Positions 44,739-56,300 of a stretch of 64,000 nucleotides of DNA are shown here, one piece after another. The translations under genes were made by a program, and so were the position numbers. The notes below the pieces were generated by a model. The model was given only the letters and a program-made list of their open reading frames with translations, was not told the origin of the DNA and searched no databases. The DNA lies in assembly GCA_963969365.1 (NCBI GenBank), contig OZ017749.1:2418001-2482000 (forward strand), in the 5' to 3' direction. How positions within the stretch are numbered: position 1 is the stretch's first letter; the number at the start of each line of letters is the position of its first letter. Source of the stretch: Asterochloris sp. CNOR1 (taxonomy: Eukaryota; Chlorophyta; Trebouxiophyceae; Trebouxiales; Trebouxiaceae).

Positions 44739-45933
44739 ATGGCTCAACGTCACCATGCTGAGGCGATGGGCTTTCCTAATATTCAAGTTGATGCTGACTG
44801 GCTGCACCCATGCTTGCATGCTCAGGGTTGCAAGGACTGGATGCAAGAGCTGGTTTCACACGTGCCAGTAAACACGCTGGTACCTGCACCTGATGCGGTC
44901 TCCACCAGCCCATGGCTTCCATATCCCACCAGGCAATGGCTTCTGCGGCCGGTCCCTCGCAGCCTCCGCATTGCAGGGCTGGCACTTTGTGGAAGCCACA
45001 GTGCTGCCCGCCCAGCCATGGCGATGCCCTGGGATCTTTTCCACATGCAAATGTCACAGCTACAGAACATTCAGTGCCTTGATCTGTAGAATGCTCAGTG
45101 CCCAGACTTCCCTCCCATGCCCAGGCTGTCGCGTCTCACCATGTCACATGAGCCAGTGACAGGCCATGCAATGTTGCCCCTGCCCAAGTTGACAATGCTG
45201 GAAGTCCTCTTCATTCAGGGCGTCGACCATTGCCCAAGCTTGAGCTGCTTGAGTTGACTGACCAGGCTTGTGTTGAGTAGTCAATTTGCTTGTCCTCAGA
45301 TGGCTTGAAGCTTTGCCTTACGACACTTTGTTTCATGCGCCGCAAGGGTCTTTCTCAGTTGAGGTCTCTGAACCTGGGGTGGGACTCCCCTGAGCCTGTG
45401 ATCTTTGGGGAGACACTCATGGGGCTGAAGCAACTTGAGCACCTGAGCCTTGCCCTGCCAGACTTCAGTGGATTGGAGCAGCTGCCACCCCATGTCACGG
45501 GCCTCATACTGCATGCCAGCAACCATCTGGACATGGCAGTGGCGCCCTGCTTTCAGCGCTGCCCCAGCTTGCGGAGCCTCTTGCTTAAAACCGACAAGGG
45601 TGGGCACAGTCCTGCTCTAGCTTCGTGCTCTCAAGAATCTGCATGATACCATGACTGACTGTGCGGCTTGCAGGTGTCACTTTTAAGCTGGGAAACTGGC
45701 CCAAAGTCACCAAGTTGGATGTGCTTGGCAGTACCGCTGGGTCTGGGAACTTCCGGCTGCAGCATTGGCCTCCGCTGGAAGCAGAGCCCCTCTCTCTGCC
45801 CAGTCTTGCTGACCTGTACACATCTGTGCAGTCTGATGCCACAGGTTTGTTGCAGCTGGAGCCCACCATTCTCAGTCTGATGCTCAGCAGCTCAGCCTCT
45901 TGGCACATGGAAGTAGACTTTGTTCCAGACTGA
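44739..45933 (+). CDS. LRR-like protein, diverged
   Basis: A short plus-strand gene. Exons with coding-like composition: about 44739-44870 (MGFPNIQVDADWLHP, GCKDWMQELVSHVP; start tentative); about 45120-45256 (LSRLTMSHEPVTGHAM, LPKLTMLEVLFIQGV); about 45299-45620 (LSQLRSLNLGWDSPEP, LKQLEHLSLALPDFSGLEQ, CPSLRSLLLKTDKG); and about 45675-45933 (GVTFKLGNWPKVTKLDVLG, LQLEPTILSLMLSS, stop 45933). The LxxLxxLxL spacing is that of leucine-rich repeats, but no F-box is seen. It may be a partner or diverged paralogue of the F-box/LRR gene it faces. Confidence 0.6.
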
Positions 45934-46268
45934 AGAACAAAGCTCCCTTCGCCGACTGTACTTGAGAGCCAAACCATGTGATAAAAGAACGTGTACATGT
46001 TCCTAAACATCAACAAAATGCTGGGCTGAATAGCAGGGCAGCAGTTATCCACCACCACAGCCCCACCAGGCTGCCAGCCCTGTCCAGCAGCTAGCTGTGG
46101 CAAGCACTGATGCAGCTGCTGAGAGTTACACGAGGGACTGCTTGCCAGCTCCAAAAAAGGTTGCTGCAATTGACGGTGTGAGGGCAGGGCAAGCACTCAA
46201 ACAGGGCTGTTCATTCACACAGAGTTGTACACATGAGCTGCTGAGGGACAAAAGAATGGGAGGTGTGA

Positions 46269-47260
46269 CTAGGAGCGTTGCTTTGCGGGAGCATGCGGCT
46301 TGCTGCTCACAAAGTTGCCTTCGTCTGCCAAGTGAAATTGGCCAAGCAGTGGATTGCTCCCTGTGGTGCGCAGCTCGATGCCCTGCAGTGCAGTCAGCAA
46401 GCATGAGGTCACGACACTCAGGGAGAGCTCAAACAGGAATACAGCTCGGCGCATGAGGAGCGCACGGCAGGCCTCTCACCTCCTGCAACTGTGCCAGCTG
46501 CCTGTCGTCTGTCAGGCTCTTCCCTGTGCCAGCCAGTGACTGATACCGGTGTGGGGACTCCGCCTTCACTAGGGCTAACTGCTGCAGCACCAAGAGCCCG
46601 CCATGCGCATCAATGTCCCAGGAGCCCTGACTGCCCTCTGCACAGCACAAATGCCCAAGGGGTTGCTGCTGCGGCACAGACAGCAGCACACTGCCTCGAG
46701 CAAGCAAGAACAAGGTGACTGCCATCCGGCGGCATCATTTGTTTGGCCTGACATTGTTAGCGTGCAGGCAAACTTCCCTCAGGGGGTGATTGCAGGCGCA
46801 GTGCAGGCTCCCTAACGGTGCTTGACCAGGCCTGCTGCCCTGGAGCCAGTTCATGTGATGCTGGACATGCATTCTGGCACAGCAAAAATGACACAGCTTT
46901 TTGTTCGTCTCCGCCACCACCTTGAATTTCCCTGCGCCCCGCACGCAGCAGTTGCGTCATGAGGGCGGCTGTCCTCACCTGCCAGGCTGTCATGGAAGAC
47001 CAGCTTGCTATGGCGGCCCTGCTCCTGCTCCCCAGGGGCATGCAATTGCAACCCGGGGGCATCTGTGTACATCCCCTCCTCCCTGCCCGGCGCAGCGCCT
47101 GTCTGCAGCAGGCTCTGCTCCAGGTCCAGGGTCTGCAGAGGCGGGTGCAGGCTGGCTTCTGCGCAGTCCACCTCATCCAGCGGCCACAGCAGGGTGTCTC
47201 CACAGGGTAGGCATGAAAACAGCCAGGCCGAGCAGTGGGCCGCCATCTGCACAGCAAGTC
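46269..47260 (-). CDS. Unrecognised protein, minus strand
   Basis: Exons suggested by composition and splice sites: about 46980-47215 (CGDTLLWPLDEVDCAEA, LQTLDLEQSLLQTGA, GRHSKLVFHDSLAG, ending at donor GTGAGG); about 46480-46620 (DIDAHGGLLVLQQLALVKA, LAGTGKSLTDDRQLAQLQE, donor GTGAGA); and 46269-46385 (GIELRTTGSNPLLGQFHLAD, then NFVSSKPHAP, stop 46269). The start is not located. No family is recognised. Confidence 0.45.
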
Positions 47261-47700
47261 TTACTTGGTAAGGATGAAGCCCTCACCCTGCCATCAGGCG
47301 GGGTTGAGCAGACCATGACAGCATCCATGCCAGGCAGCTCTGTCCATAACAAAGTTGGGCCAGGACGTGTGTAGGCACAGGTGTTGGTGGTGGGTTTTGG
47401 GCATGTCTTGGAGGTCTCTCTCAGCTAGTGTGCACCAATACAGCTTAGGGACCCCTGCTGCAGCGCTCTAAAGCATTACCAAACATACGAACCTCTCATG
47501 TATGGCACCGGCCCTCACCTGTGCTGTCAGCACCTGCTGGTGTGGCAAGCAGCACTTATTGGGCAACAGGCCGTTGGGAAAAGCTGGACGCAGTTCCCTG
47601 TGAAAGGTTGTTCTGACTGCTAGAGGTGCACTTGTGTGTGTTTTGGGGTGATGGCTACCACCTTGGACTAAATGAGTTTCGTGTGCAATGCAATTGATTG
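47261..47700. other. Stretch without a recognised gene
   Basis: About 440 bp with no coding support. It may hold the 5' end of the minus-strand gene to its left and the promoter of the plus-strand gene to its right. Confidence 0.35.
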
Positions 47701-47719
47701 ATTAAGCCATATTTGGAAT

Positions 47720-49616
47720 TTGAGCCTATGCGACGGGCCTTTCGGTCACACCTGCCTCAGAGAATGTGTAGCAGCGTCCACATCAGTGTGCAGATCCCCG
47801 GTGCAGGACTCGGCTGCAGGGAACCTGCTCATGGGCTGCGGCATGCGCAGCCTGGTTTCAGCACGCATCTATGCCGCAAATTTTGCAGGATTGTATCCTG
47901 CTGCTTTCAGGCAAGGCTTAGCCTCTCAGATGCTGCCAAGTGAAAGCCTTTTCTCTCTGGCAGAAGCAGACAAAAGACATCCTCCTGGTGCTGCATGTCG
48001 GGCTGCTGGCCTGCCATGCTGCACAACAGCTGCTCTGCATGTGCAAATGGGCGCCTGACCTCTTTACTGCCATTCTTCTGTGTGCGCGTCCAGCTTCGGC
48101 CTGCCCAGGCCGGTCCAGCTGCAGCCATGCTGAACCTGGTCCCCAGTTGCCCAACCTTGTCAGCATCAGACCCAGCGCAGCTGACTGCGCAGCTGACCTT
48201 TCGCATGGCCTGGTGGCGCATGCAGCTCAGGAGCCCCATGATATGCTTACAGAAGGTCCATTCCTGGGTCTTGTGTGCAAAGTATTATCACAAGCCTAGG
48301 CTACCATCTGCAGATGGTACACTCAGAGAACAGGATCCTTCCCCATTGAACTATAAGCATCTACAATGCTCTCCCGGCAAGGTCCTCTCCTAGCTTCTAC
48401 ATACTTCCATACCCTTCTCGCTTCTTCTGGTAAACAGAAAAAGCAGACATAATTCTATTTAGAACGGAGGGTGAGGATGAATTTCTACCCTCTGTTCATA
48501 TCAGAGAACCCTGGAGAAGACTGGGAGAGCACTGGAGAACCTTTTGGCTGAAGGATGGAGAAAGCCTGACATGTGTTACAGAACAGCAAGGAGAAAGATT
48601 ACAAAGCAAGGCACAGCATTTCATTTCATTCAGCATGCCACACTTGTTCTTCTTGGTGACCTTGGCCCCGGTAAGCAGCAGCAGTGCTCGTCAGCCAGCT
48701 GCAACATTGTGATCTCCCAACCATGGCTGGCAGCGCTGCAGGCACAGCTGGCCAGCTATGGCTGCCTGGCGTGACATGCACGCCCTGCAGCACTTGACAA
48801 AGTTTGGACGTGTGTACTTACAACGCGCCCAAAAATCTGCCAAGTGCTGCAGAGCACCTTGGCCTCACGAGGTTCTCATCAGGATTCTGCTGCACGGGCT
48901 GTTTCCCAGGCTGACCATGCCACTTCGGGACCAGCCTTGACAGCATGCGCCTGGCTAAGCAAGTGTACAGGAACACAGAGGCACGCCTTGCAGCAGATGC
49001 TGCACAATATTCGCGCAAGGCATGCGCTGCAGCCATGATGATCTAGCACACCTGCTGTGTAGTATCTTGTGCGCTGCTTCTTGGCACATGTGTCGCGGGG
49101 AAACGCCAACTCCCAACCGGCTTAGCTGGCCCTGGACCTGAGCTCTGCATTGGCAGACGAGGTCCAAGCGTAGTATATACCCACCAGCGTCTGCGATGCC
49201 ATAGCCGTCAGTCGCTGCACTGCCATTGCCTGTGGTGCCCATGCCTGTGCTGCCAGACTGAGCTTCCAGGCCTGCCAGGGTGTGTTGCCAAAGTGCCTGG
49301 CTGTAGTGCTCAGCACTGAAATTTGGTGGCAGAAGGCTGGCACGTCATCAACCTGTTGTAGGAGCACCTCTGCAGGACAGGCATCACAGCTGCCTGTGTT
49401 GGGAGCATGGCAAGGCAGGTGCTGGTCTGGCTGGCAGGCAATCAGGAAGGGGCACAGACCCCAGATGACCTACTTTGTCCCCAGGCTGAGGACCCTCCAG
49501 CAGGTGCAGAGGTGTGCGGACGCAGCACCTCACTTGCTGTAGACAGGGGCAGCCTCAAACCCAGAAAGGCACAGCGCACACAACGCCGGCTCGCATCAGC
49601 CCAGTTGGCTCTGTGA
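47720..49616 (+). CDS. Unrecognised gene or genes, plus strand
   Basis: Candidate exons: about 47800-47960 (LLMGCGMRSLVSARIYAANF, FRQGLASQMLPSESLFSLAE); about 48090-48240 (AAMLNLVPSCPTLSASDP, LTAQLTFRMAWWRMQLR); about 48790-49036 (HLTKFGRVYLQRAQK or, in another frame, VLQSTLASRGSHQDSA); and a C-terminal stretch to the stop at 49616 (LAGNQEGAQTPDDLLCPQ, GSLKPRKAQRTQRRLASAQ). The piece at 48300-48620 is A/T-richer and may separate two genes. No domain is recognised and the strand is not certain. Confidence 0.3.
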
Positions 49617-49754
49617 CCAGCCCCAGCAAGACAAGCTTTGCCAGCAAAGCCTCCTTTTGTGCAGTCAGCAATAAATACCAATCTGTAGCAGGTGCAGGGG
49701 TCACTTTAGTTACAAGTAATGCAGGCCTGGCACCCCTGTGACCTATCAGGAGAG

Positions 49755-50142
49755 CTACAGTGGGAGCGCCAGCGCCCGCGTTGACTTAACTTGCATGGCA
49801 GGCAGTAAGCGCTGGCACAGCCAATTGGTGATGGTGAGCTCCACATCATCAAAGCTCTCTAGCTCTGGCTGGTGAGTTGTCCTGGCAATAGGCAGCCCCA
49901 TGGCATGGAAGGGGCAGACTTTGACCACCATGGCCGTGGTTTCGGAGCGATTAAGCCCAGCAGAAGTGCAGTTGGACAGCCTAGCACCTGAGGCTGTCCA
50001 ACTAGTGGGCCTGAAGCGCTTACCGCAGTGGATCTGATTGAGCAACAGCACTGGCACATCTCCGCCGAGAAGGCCCTCTCCCCATCTGTCAAGCACTTTG
50101 CATGACTTTCACCAGATACGATCACCAGATCCATGGCCAGCC
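49755..50142 (-). CDS. Doubtful minus-strand ORF, or 5' end of APC1
   Basis: A 113-codon minus ORF includes VVKVCPFHAMGLPIART and LESFDDVELTITNWLCQRLL, whose composition looks coding. On the plus strand the same place offers MAVVSERLSPAEVQLDSLAP followed by VQLVGLKRLPQ, which could be the first APC1 exon. I cannot decide between them. Confidence 0.25.
49970..50003. repeat. Perfect 13-bp hairpin
   Basis: AGTTGGACAGCCT (49970-49982) and AGGCTGTCCAACT (49991-50003) are exact reverse complements with an eight-base loop, just upstream of the first confident APC1 exon. Confidence 0.9.
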
Positions 50143-50392
50143 CTTTGCAGAGCAGTTACCTTGTTGAGGCATTGCCAGCTCTCATATAATAAGAGAGCCA
50201 ACTCAATGCTGGATGGGTACGGCACTGTGCAAGTGCTGAGAAACGGGGAGTGTCATGGCAGATCGGTGCTCTGCAGAGCACCATTCAAGGTGACGCAGCA
50301 TAGCTCCACGCAGCTGTAGGCCTGCCTGCTGTGGCAGCACACATCTGCTTGGGTGTCAGTCAGCTATGTTCACATAACTCCATGCAATGCAG

Positions 50393-53300
50393 GATGCTGA
50401 ACAGTCATCAGAGCACCATGTGGTGTTTGGCGGCACCACGCTTTCAACAGGCCCAGACAACATTGATGAGGAGCTTTTTGTGCGCGGCAACAGGTGGTCC
50501 ATGTGCTAGAAGCAGTCCACAGACGGTCTGTGTCATTGCACGTTGCCTATTGCACGCTTGCATCTTCTCAAATGGCACAGAATGCAGCTACATGCCGAAA
50601 GCATCCCTCAGGCTCACTGCTGCCTGCCTCAGTCCTGGACATACCCTGAAAGCACCCAGACTTCTCTAATGAGCCCTGGGGCTTCCTGAGGCTGCTGCTC
50701 TTCCAGCAAGAGACGTCAGAGCTGAGAGGTGTGCTCTATCGCCTGCCGCAGGGTGGTCTGGAGCAGCGGGGGGCTGGTGCGCAAACAATTCACCACAGCC
50801 CTCCCTGTCACTCAGGTCAGCCAATGATCAGCGCTGTGCATCTGCACAGCCTGGCTGTGCTGTCATCACACAGGCTAGAAAGCTGCTGCCACTCTTCCAG
50901 GCCTGGACTTTCTTTCAAAAGGACAGCCTGTGCACTTTCAAGGGCACCATATGTGCATCAAGCGGCACACAGAGTCACTAGGTGACAAAGTATGCTGTTC
51001 CACCAGTTCAGCCTGCTCCAGCTAGGTACCTCATGGTGCTGCTGTCATTTGGCGTGAGCTCATTCAAGCAACCCTGCACCCTTGCTGTGCCTGCAGGTCA
51101 CATGGTGCAGGTTCCTGCGGTCAGGGGGTGGGCCCCTGCTGTGCATGCTGCAGAAGCGGACCCTGACACTGTACAGCACCTCAGGGGAGCTCCACACTGT
51201 GACAGTGCCAGGGACGGTTACTCACATGACGCCTCTGCAGCAGGGCCTGCTGCTCACGGTACGTAGGGATGATGGCTGGCCCACCAACATGGCCACATAG
51301 ACGACCCCTGGCAGCAGAAACCTGCTGCTTAAGCTACGCTAGGGGTCCACTCTGTTTCGTGTGCCACAGTCAGCTGCATTCTCAGCAACCCCTTGGTGGT
51401 GCCCTCTGGCGGCGGCGCCTGCTTGGACCGAAGCAGGACCTCCAAAGATGAGTCTTATGCGGCCACAGCCGGCTGCGATTGGCGAGGAAGTGGCAATGTC
51501 AGCCGGTGCACTGCACCATCTGAGGGAATGTCAGCAGCACCTGCCTGTAGCGCCACAATTTGCTGTATCTCCCTCCAGAGAGTGGACAAGCCAGCTGTTG
51601 CACTGTGACCCCGCTTGGAGTCCTCGCCTAACTCAGTAGGCTCAGCATGCAGTGACCCTGACACTTGGGTCCTTGAGCAGCGCGTCAATGCATTCAGTGT
51701 ACCACTCCTCAAGCTGACACGTCTGGCAAATGCAATGTCAGGGCTTCCTGTGCAGCAGTAAATGCCTGCTGTTTGCTCTGCAGGGCCAGCACATGGGGCC
51801 CATGCTGCTGACAGAGCCCCTTCAGCAGCTGCACCAGGTGCCTATTGAGGGCAGTCATGCCTGGCAGCAGGACGAGCGAGTCATTTGGGCGGATGTGGCT
51901 GTGCCGCTGCTTGCCACAAGGAGCAGCGTACCTGGCCTCGAGGTGCGCTGGTGGCACTCCTCCTGCCAAAATCCCGCACACATACTCCTGTCTGGAAGTT
52001 TGATCAGGATCTGACATGCCAGATAGCCTCTGCCCTGCTCTTGTTGTCAAGCTATTGGGTTGGGAGAGGCAGCAGCTGCTGGCAGCTCTGCGCTTGCGGT
52101 TGAGGTGTACCTAGGTGAGCGGGCAGCAATATCTTGTCCCAGGCACCCCTGTGCTTTGCAGGAGGTGAGTGGCCTCACGCTGTGGCAGATCAGGCACCAG
52201 CAGGCGCCTGCGCAGGCCTCAACACCTCGCCCCTTGCGCACTCCACCCCTGCACACACGGTCACCAGGAGCAACCCCACGAGTCTCAGTTGGCGCTCCTG
52301 GCTCAACGCCCGGACCAAAACGGTGTGGCGCCCCACTGTCTGTTGAGGCCAGCAAGCATTCAATGGGCTGCACACATAACGGAGGCACACTCTTGGTTGC
52401 CAGGTGCATTGCTTGTGCTGTTGTTGTCAGCTCAGGCAGCGGAGGGCAGGCAGTGACTGATTGTTTCAGAATGAGTGCATTGACAAAGCCAGGCGTTCTC
52501 TGGCCGCTTCGGGTCAACCTAGACTGTGTAATTCTTGAGAGCCTCGTGCTGCTCCCAATTGGGGTCATCAGCGGCTAGCAGGTCGATGTACTTGTGCATG
52601 GCCTCATCTTTGCTCATGCCCTTGACTGAGTTCCAGGCATTCCACTTGGCGCGGGCCTCGATCTGAACTGCCCAGGGCTGTGAGCCTGTGACATTGCCTT
52701 CTGTGGCCTGCTTGTAGAGTTTGTAAAACTCCAGCTTTCTGTCGTTGCTTGTGTCCTGCTGTGGAGGACCGTTGCGGATCAGCCAGACCGCCTTCTTGAA
52801 GCGGGCCTCCAGATTGGACATTTTTCCGTTCTGTTGGGCGAAGCTGCTGACCTGGCGAATAGGTCATTCGGTTTTTTTCAGATTAAATTTTGCAGACTGT
52901 CAGAAGCCAGAGCTGTGCATCCATCAGCATGTGCAAGGCACTTGGACCAATGACTGCACTGCAGATCCAATCTCAGGCGGCCAGATGGGACCTTGTCGCC
53001 CATGGCCTTCTCACCACAGCCCAGGTCATCCCTACCCGGCACCAGCGGCGCATCAGGGGCTCAGTTACTGCTGCCCAGCTCAGACATGTCCACTGTCCTG
53101 AAGGGCTTCGGCAGACAGCGCCTGCCCAAAGGTTTGACCACACCTCCCGCCAAGCAATGTGCTGTGCACATGCCTCAAAAGATAGACTCGTCGCTACCAG
53201 GACAGCGTTCTGTGGCAATCAGGTCATGCAGCCTGTTCTCAGAAGCAGCTTCTCTCTGCCATGCATGTCTGGCAGCTGGTGTGGGCCACCTATGTCGGGG

Positions 53301-56300
53301 TGCTCCATAGATTGCTGGCAGCTCTAGCATGAGCAGCCCAATGTCTGGCCTCGCTTATCGCGCCATCATTGCCTGCAACGCTGTGCGTCATCTTTGCCTG
53401 CAGCGCTGTGCATTGACCTGCCCTTGTTGTCTGCAGCCTGATGTCGTGGCACTGTAGCGCAGCACATCTTCATGCCTCCCCTGTGCTGTGCAGGAATGCA
53501 ATCCACCAGCGCCTGCCTGACCCACAATGACGAGGGCAACATGCTACTCTGCCTGCACGGTGGCCAGCAGCTGCTGGTGCACACCCTGAAGCTGCAGGGC
53601 CAAGGCGCATCCTGCGAGGTCAGTCAGATGCTGTGTGTAGCGCTCTTGCACACCAAACTGGGATCAATGTCCAGCTGGTGGCCGAGGAAGCCATGTATCA
53701 GCAGCCCTGACACAGCACCCTGGCCCCTTGCTGCAGGCTGCCTTTGCCCTCCCTCATGTCCAGGCAGCCGCAGCCGTGGCAGCCACACGTCCTGGCGAGC
53801 AGGGGCTCAAGGATTTGCTCGTGTTGCACATGCCTGCCAGCCGGCTGGCCCTGTATGTTGGGCAGCGCCTGGTCTGTAACCTGCTGCTGCCAGCTGGCTC
53901 CTTGCGAGGTCTGCCCCGGACAACAGGGCAGTGGCCGAGCGCAGTCCCCACAAGTGAGAGCCTTCTAGCAGCCACAGGCGCCTCTTCAGTCTCTGCCGTC
54001 TGACTGAGCTGTGCTGGCATGCTACTGGTCAAGGCGCGCAGAGGCAGAGCAGGCGGGCTGGTGTGCCGATGTTACCTGGCAACAGCTGCGGGAGCCTGCC
54101 AAGTCAAAGGGAAGACAAATGCACACCTTGCAGCACCAGCCTCTGCCCAAGCACTTGCACTGCTGGGGTCTGCAGTGCAAAGTGGTGGCTGCTTGCATCT
54201 CACCACCCACAACTGCATGCCCTCCTGCAGCCGCAACGACTGAGGCAGAGGATGGTGGAGCACATGCAGCAGGGTCTGAGGGGATGGCCCTGTCCCGCAC
54301 AGCCTCAGATGCCAGTATGGAGGAGGAGGAAGGGGAGGAGGAGCCCCTGCCAGCCTCCCATTCTCATGTGGGGCCTGATCTGGGCGCCCTGCAGGACGCG
54401 TTGGACCACCCTCCCGCAGTCATTGGCATGCAGGTGGAGGAAGGGATGTGGAGACTTTGTGTCTGCTGCGGGTGCTCTTAACGTCTTGTCGGCAGTTGCG
54501 GTTTTACAGGGTGGGGATGGACACAGGGCAGTGCCATGCATGGGTGGGCAGTAGGAGGCTGTTTGAGAGTTGCCTGGCAGATGTGGGCCAGCAGGGAAGT
54601 GGTGCAAAGAGCCCGTGCCAGCCTCTCCACCCTACAGCAGGGCTCACATGAGCGCTGTGCTTGAAGCGCCGGACCACCTTCCAGCTGTCACAGGCCTTCA
54701 GGTGGGGAGTGGTGCAGAGCACTGTCAGGCAGGCGTGTGGCAGAGTTATGGGCGCAGGCCACAGGGCTGTGGCCAGCAATGGTGCAGGAGGGCTGCCACA
54801 CTTCCTGGTGCTGGTCATACCTCTGTGTACCTGCATGATGCTGTGCGAAGCTGCATCACTCTGGTGCTGGTATCTGCAAAGAGCCCCCTGTTCCACTGCA
54901 GAAGCTCCTGTGGCTGCCTGCAGGACGCAGTGGGCAGTCGAGTCACGCTGGTGCTGGAGCATGGCCAGACTGCGCGGGTGGATGTGCAATCAGCTCCAGC
55001 AGGTCGCCTGCCCCGTGCTGCCTGCCAGGCTCTGGCTGAAGTGCTCCCGCCAGCCACCTGGCACGCAATGACCAGCAAGTACATTCTGCGCAGAGGTAGG
55101 CTCCCTGATTGAGTCAAGGAGCAGGCCGGGTTGCACCCTTAGCCATGATGCTGCTGCTCTCCTGTCTCAATCGAAGTGCAGCCCTCGTACTGCATAGGGT
55201 GCAACTGCCAGAGTCTGGCTGGCTCCACCCTCTGCTGCATTGCCTGCCGACATTGAAATGATCCTGCGCACACCTCTCAGTGGCCAACCAAGCCTGTGAG
55301 GTGCTGACTTGCATGCCTCACAACCAGTGGCAGAACCTGCAGGCGATGCAGGGCCAGGTGCAGCCCATGCTGAGCAGGAATGGGCACAGCTGGCACACAT
55401 CCTGCGGGAGTGGGTGACCAGCCCTGCCTCTCTCAGCCAACAAGGCTTCAGACAGGCAGGTTTCCTGCACTGCAAACCCCGCAAGGACTCCTTAGGGAGC
55501 CAGGCATCACACAGTCAGGTCCCCCTTGACCTCCTGCAAATCGTGGTCCTTCCAGCCGAGCATGCTCCCCAGAGAGGAGAGCACTCACAATGCATTTCCA
55601 ATGCAGTTCCCTCCGTCATCAGCTTCACCATGTGCCAGCTGGCATGAGGGATTCAGCCGTGTGGGCAGCCCATGCTCTCACTACATATCTGTGCTTCGAA
55701 TGCCACCAGCAAAGCTCTGGTGTCCTCTCACAGTACAGGTGCCTGCTGGCCTCACGTCTTCCAGCGAGGTAGACCCCACCCCCACACCTACACCAGGAGG
55801 CAGCATGGACTCCTCTAGCGATGTGGCCTGGGAGGCTCTGCTGCACTCAGACCACCACAGGTGAGCCCTGGGCCCTTCAGCAAGCCAGCCACAGCCAGGT
55901 GTGGACACCGCATATACTCGATGCAGCAGAGATAGACGATGGTTCCTCTGCAGGAGTGGGCCATCTGTGCCGATGCACATGCTCCTGCTGCATTGCGATG
56001 CAGAGGTCATGAGCCCCCGCACTTCTGGGGTTCAAGCAATATCCTAGGCTTTTGTGTGGCATGTCTTTGAGAGCTGAGCCCTGCTTAAAAGGTGCCTCAT
56101 GCTGCAGGGTCTTTGTTACCAAGCGAGCTTTCCCTTGCCTGTCCGTGGGATTGCCAAGCTCCGGGCATGCTGACATGCCACAGCTGGTGGCAAGTCAGGC
56201 GCATGCCAACAGAGGTGATCTCTGGCCGGCACTCCAGGCACTGCACTCAATCTACGAGGTGGGCAGCCTGCGTGTTCCTCCATCATGCTATGTCACCTCA

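Noticed and set aside
44409-44846. 145-codon minus-strand ORF between the two LRR genes
   Set aside because: No domain, no splice or start context, and it overlaps the better supported plus-strand LRR-like gene; kept out, but expression could revive it.
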